Of a DNA stretch of 64,000 nt, positions 60,051 through 64,000 are shown in pieces (the stretch's first letter is position 1; each line of letters begins with the position of its first letter). The stretch comes from Eulemur rufifrons (taxonomy: Eukaryota; Chordata; Mammalia; Primates; Lemuridae). The translations under genes and the position numbers were made by a program. A model generated the notes under the pieces. It was not told the origin of the DNA and searched no databases. It worked only from the letters and a program-made list of their open reading frames with translations. The stretch is taken from contig NC_090989.1 in NCBI RefSeq assembly GCF_041146395.1, positions 278,286,343-278,350,342 of the forward strand. Reading direction: 5' to 3'.

Positions 60051-61859
60051 GGGGAGAGCCGCTTTCTCCGCGGTGCAGGGAGGCCTGGGTGGGAGCAGGA
60101 GCTCTGTGCTCTCTGCGGATTCTGGAGGCATCCTGCCTGTGTCTTTGCTGAGTTCGACTTGGAGCTCAGCTGCCCTGTTTACTAGGCCGGCTGCTTCCCC
60201 TGTACCAAGCGTACCCTAAGTGGGGCGCGCTGTTTTTCACACCTCAGGGACTTTCCTGTTGCTGTTGAAGGGGCATGCCTAGATTGGGGGGTGGTTGGCT
60301 TTCACTGAATGGTCAGCTGTTGAAAAATGTGTGTGCTTGAAGAGTAGTTAGTGTGAAGCTTGGAGGGGTCCTAGCTTGTTGGTCCCCCGGTACCAGATGC
60401 TGCTGCAAATCTTAACAGTGCTAGTCTCAAAAAGATTGAAATGGCAGCCTGGTGAGGGGAAGAGCAGGAATGAGAATTTGGAAGCTTTGACTCTGTGTTA
60501 CCTGAGAGAGTCAGTCACCTCTCTGAGCTTTGTTTCCCCCTTTGCAAAATGAGCATGAGGGTACCTGCCTTGTGTGCCTCCTAGGGGGCCTTGTGAGATA
60601 GCGTGAAGCAGTACTTACTGAGCAAATCGTTGGAGAAAGTTAGAGCCTCCTTCTTGTGCTGAAGGGCAGGTTGGAGTCCAGGATTGGGGAGTCTAAAGAC
60701 GAGAGGGTTACTAGTGAAGAGGTGACGATAGACCACTTTCTTGTTGGAGTTTGGGATGAAGTTTGTGCTGGGGCGTCTCCAAAAGACTCAGTTGTATCTT
60801 GGATCAGGACTGCTTCTCCCTGTGAGGCCTCTGAGGGAGCTGTTGCAACCCAGGGAGTAATGGCAAATGGAGAGCGGAGGAACATTTAATTGTTTGCTGA
60901 CCTTTAGCCCCCAACTCCAGTGAGGACTCTGAGCTGGAGCATGTGGTTTAGGCTTGAGCCTTGTGGGATTCCCCTTCCCCCACCCAAGTACAGACTCTGA
61001 TTTTACCACATTCCAAAAGGAAGACACCAAAAAGAAGGGAATGCCAGAAATTTGTTTCTACAGGAGCAGAGAAAAGGAAGTGAGATGATGGGGCTCCTTC
61101 TGAATTTCAGAAGAGTGTCCCATACACATTTGTGTGAGCTTTCAGTGCCCAGTGCCTCTGCTCACTGGCAGCTGACCGGTCTGCAGTGTAATGCCTCCTA
61201 CCTGCATTGCATGGGCAGAGGAGCAGGCAGGTGGAGGCTCTTCTACTGGCTGGTGTTTTTCTTCACTGCAGAAGCTATTGGCCTTTTAGAGACCAAACAC
61301 CATGGTGCTGGCCTCCCTCACTACCACTGGTTGGTGCGGTGGTAGCTCAGTGACATCGTGGGCACGGCGTCTCTTATTGGGGCCTGTGCTTGTGTGGCAG
61401 GTACCAGAGGGTCTAGAAGCAGCACATATGAGTTGTCCCACTCTGTCCTGCAGAAACTATGAAAATGGAAAATGGAGAGCACTCAGAGACTGCTGCCCTC
61501 TGGGTGACCATGATGCTCTGTGGGTTAAAAGGAAAGCCCAAACTTGGTGGCAAACAAGAGCTAGACCATGTGTTGGATAATAAAGGGGTTGGCCTCTTGA
61601 TTTGTTTTTATTGGAGTGACAACATTCAGAGTTGAGAGAAAAGCTTCATTAATGGGAAAGTATTGCATCCCAGGCTCTCTGTGATATGGCCCCAGTCTAC
61701 CTATTTTTATTACAATAGATTTTCCTTTTCAGCATGGAGAGTAAGAGCTCTACTTGGAAGGCAGTCAGTTCTGTGCTTGAAGCCTCAGGCCACCACCTCC
61801 TGCTCTGTGAATCAATACCACTTTCTCAGCTTCTAAGAGCTTTCGTTTCCTTATTTGTA
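60051..61859 (+). other. RALGPS1: Presumed RALGPS1 intron 1, mostly unclassified
   Basis: Apart from a MIR at 60480, no gene and no named repeat. No coding exon seen. Confidence 0.4.
60480..60640 (+). repeat. MIR SINE
   Basis: Sense MIR: 'agtcacctctctgagctttg', 'ttgcaaaatgagcatgaggg', ending near 'gaagcagtacttactgagc'. Confidence 0.7.
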
Positions 61860-63106
61860 TTAGGTCATTAAATATGAAATGTCCAATTTCAGATAAAAAG
61901 TTTAGTTTACTATATCTCAAACAAGAAACAGTATAATTAATCAAAGTGTGTACCTAAACTATCGACACAGTTTTGCCATCTTAACCGTAGCTTGCTTATG
62001 CCAACAATGAGGAAGCCTGGAGAGCGAGTAGTGATGAAATCATGAAAGGCGTTTTCCACAGCTTGTTGAGAATTGAATATTTTTCCTTGCAAGAAGTGGT
62101 CCAAAGCCTGGAAGAAGTGCTAGTCAGTTGGTGCAAGGTCTGGTGAATACGGGGGATGACAGAGTGTTTCCAAGCCTAGCTTCTGTAGTTTGAGCAGTGT
62201 TTTTTTTTTGCGACATGTGGTCTTGCAAGAGGTTTAGCCTGTTTCTATGGGCCAATCTCAGCTGCTTACTCACAGGCATCCTCATCATTTCATCCAATTG
62301 GTTGCAGTAGACATCTGCTGTAATCGATTGACCAGGTTTTAAGAAGCCGTAGTGGATAATACCAGTGCTGGACCACCAAACAGACACCATTAGCTTTTTT
62401 GATGAATATTCAGTTTTGGACTGTGTTTTGGCACTTTCTCCAACCATTATGCTGAACACTTGTGATTGTCAAAAAGAATCCAGTTTTCATCACATGTCAC
62501 AATACTGTATAGAAATGGTTCACCTTTATGTCATGACAGCAAAGAAAGGCAAGCTTCAAGACAATTTCTCTTTTGATGCTCATTTAATTCATGCAGTATC
62601 CATCTATCCAGCTTCTTTACCTTACCCATTTGTTTCAAATGGTCCAATATTGTTGGAATAATAATGTCAAACCTTGCTGCTAATTCACGAGTAGGTTGAG
62701 ATTGATTCGCTTCCACTACAGCTTTCAGCTCATCATTATCCACCTTGATCTCAGGTCACCCACATGGCTCATTTTCAAGATTAAAATCACCAGAACAGAA
62801 CTTCTCAAACCATTGATTTACTGTGCATTCATTAGCCATATCCTTCCCAAACACTTTGTTGATATTTCGAGCTGTCTGTGCTGTGTTGGTTCCATGATGG
62901 AACTCATATAAAAAAATAACATGAATTTTTGAGTTATCCATGGTTTCCCAAAAAGTGCTGTAAAATTTTTTTTTGAAAGATAATCACAAGCCAAAATATA
63001 CATTTGAAAGAATGAGGATGTACCTTGACACATACAAAAAAAAAAAAATAAACAAGAAGAGTCAAAGTGCACCTTGTGAGGTGGTTATGCAAAATAAATG
63101 AGACAA
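61860..63106 (-). mobile_element. Mariner DNA transposon, near full length, transposase broken
   Basis: The transposase relic starts at 62941 (M-D-N-S-K-I) and reads through a helix-turn-helix-like N-terminal half to about 62531 in one frame, with a stop at about 62756-62758. After a frameshift, 62459-62124 continues. The mariner DD34D catalytic core is traceable: T-C-D-E-N-W near 62490, L-Q-D-H near 62220, and a third aspartate near 62135 in a shifted frame. The C-terminal part 'RLRWQNCVDS' lies near 61990. The left end TTAGGTCATT follows TA (61858-61859). The right end is a weak inverted match near 63098-63106. About 1.25 kb matches mariner length. No functional enzyme is encoded. Subfamily not settled. 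Confidence 0.88.
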
Positions 63107-63229
63107 GATGTCTGCAAGCCTCTGGTCCATTTGGCACTCAGGGTCCTTTTCTGCCCCTCCCTTCCTGCCCATCTTTCAACACAAGCTATTCAGAACGGCA
63201 TGTAGCACGTAAGGAGAGCAGGATGGGGA

Positions 63230-63365
63230 ATTCTGAGGCCTTCACTTCCTATGTAGCCTTGAACAAATCCTTTCCCCTCTGCAGACCATATTTTTCTTAG
63301 CTGAGTAAGGAAGGTGTTGGACTATGTGATCAATAAGAGTGCTTCTAGCTCTGGCATTTGGATTA
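63230..63365 (+). repeat. MIR-like SINE
   Basis: 'tatgtagccttgaacaaatc', 'ggtgttggactatgtgatca', 'gcttctagctctggcatttg'. Confidence 0.6.
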
Positions 63366-63434
63366 GCACACCATCATATTTTCTTGAAAGACAAGAGGAA
63401 GGAAACTAATTATCTGTTGCTTAGTTCTTCTTTT

Positions 63435-63505
63435 AAAAATATCTGTGTAGCACCTCATCTGGCACATAGTAGGTGCTTATTAAATGCTTGTTGCAAGAAC
63501 AGATG
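63435..63505 (+). repeat. L2/MIR 3' tail
   Basis: 'gcacctcatctggcacatag', 'taggtgcttattaaatgctt'. Confidence 0.6.
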
Positions 63506-63799
63506 AAGGTCTTTAGGAAGAAGGCATGGCAAATTGTCACTGCTGATATCTGTGCCTTCAACATGCATTTTATTTATTGCACAAAAAATATTGTAACATT
63601 AGTAACATTAGTGAACTTTAATATAAAAGACAAAAATTGTTTCACAATTCTATTTGATTGCAAATTAAGTTCATCCAGGTTTTGTTCATAAACATTCATG
63701 ATTTTTCATGGTTGCAATCCATGTATGTGATATATGTGAGCATTTGGGAAAGGCCCAGCAATAAATGGTTTCTTTAAGTATATATTTTTTAAGAAGTAG

Positions 63800-64000
63800 A
63801 AAAATCACACATGGATTTTTTTAAGGCAAGTAGGGGAATAAATTTTAAAGTGTCTTTCTTGCCTTAAGCTGTTGGTTCCCAGTCCTTGTCCCTAGGGGCA
63901 ACCACTATTACCAGTTTCTTGTTTGTTATATATTCTTTTTCTTACACAAAGAATAGTATTCTCTACATATTCTTTGCTTCTTCATTTATTCACTTCATCT
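63800..64000 (-). repeat. Old L1 LINE fragment, running off the window end
   Basis: 'cctaggggcaaccactatta' followed by 'ccagtttcttgtttgttata', a motif also seen in decayed form near 24945-25000 in the other L1 copy. Confidence 0.5.

Noticed and set aside
59024..60131. 337-codon plus and 235-codon minus frames at the second CpG island
   Set aside because: Same cause. They cover the promoter and repeat array, with no domain or Kozak support.
1..64000. CRISPR arrays, bacterial operons, insertion sequences or phage att sites
   Set aside because: No regularly spaced repeats and no prokaryotic gene organisation. The window is plainly primate nuclear DNA.

Overview
The window is nuclear DNA from a primate, most likely a strepsirrhine (lemur or loris type). 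It has long introns, CpG-island promoters, many decayed MIR, L2 and old L1 copies, and a few Alu elements. The least decayed Alus (7246-7549 and 16294-16575) carry 'cagagtgctagg' and 'aacctcaaactcctgggctc', a strepsirrhine-type pattern, in place of the catarrhine 'caaagtgctggg'. No recent AluS/AluY-like copy and no young L1 is visible.

One protein-coding sequence is complete: a 500-codon BTB plus three C2H2 zinc-finger protein at 34339-35841 (+), recognised as ZBTB34. Its whole coding region lies in one terminal exon. That exon follows a clear splice acceptor (AG at 34315-34316) and continues into a roughly 5 kb 3'UTR ending at tandem poly(A) signals (40789-40823). A CpG island at about 18.6-19.5 kb, with a good splice donor after 19071, is the likely promoter and non-coding first exon, giving an intron of about 15.2 kb.

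In human 9q33.3 the order is ZBTB43, ZBTB34, RALGPS1, all on one strand. By that synteny, positions 1 to about 1130 (ending in AATAAA at 1105) are probably the tail of the ZBTB43 3'UTR. The second CpG island at about 59.06-60.05 kb is probably the RALGPS1 promoter and first exon. No coding exon of either neighbour is inside the window.

Layout: 0-1.1 kb ZBTB43 3'UTR tail; 1.1-18.5 kb intergenic with MIR, L2, L1 and three Alus; 18.6-19.5 kb ZBTB34 promoter with a consensus CTCF site, a paired ETS inverted repeat and a G-quadruplex motif; 19.1-34.3 kb intron 1; 34.3-40.8 kb terminal exon; 40.8-59 kb intergenic, dominated by retroelements and holding a multiply nested ERVL provirus (48.5-52.4 kb) and a tiny U2 snRNA retropseudogene (42279-42311); 59.06-60.05 kb RALGPS1 promoter with a CAGGTG/GC-box repeat array; 60-64 kb presumed RALGPS1 intron 1, containing a nearly full-length but broken mariner transposon on the minus strand.

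I found no evidence of a new multi-gene system. The points most worth a second look are the U2 fragment with 16-bp direct repeats, the datable nested insertions in ERVL, the CTCF/ETS/G4 cluster at the ZBTB34 promoter, the CAGGTG array, and the mariner copy.
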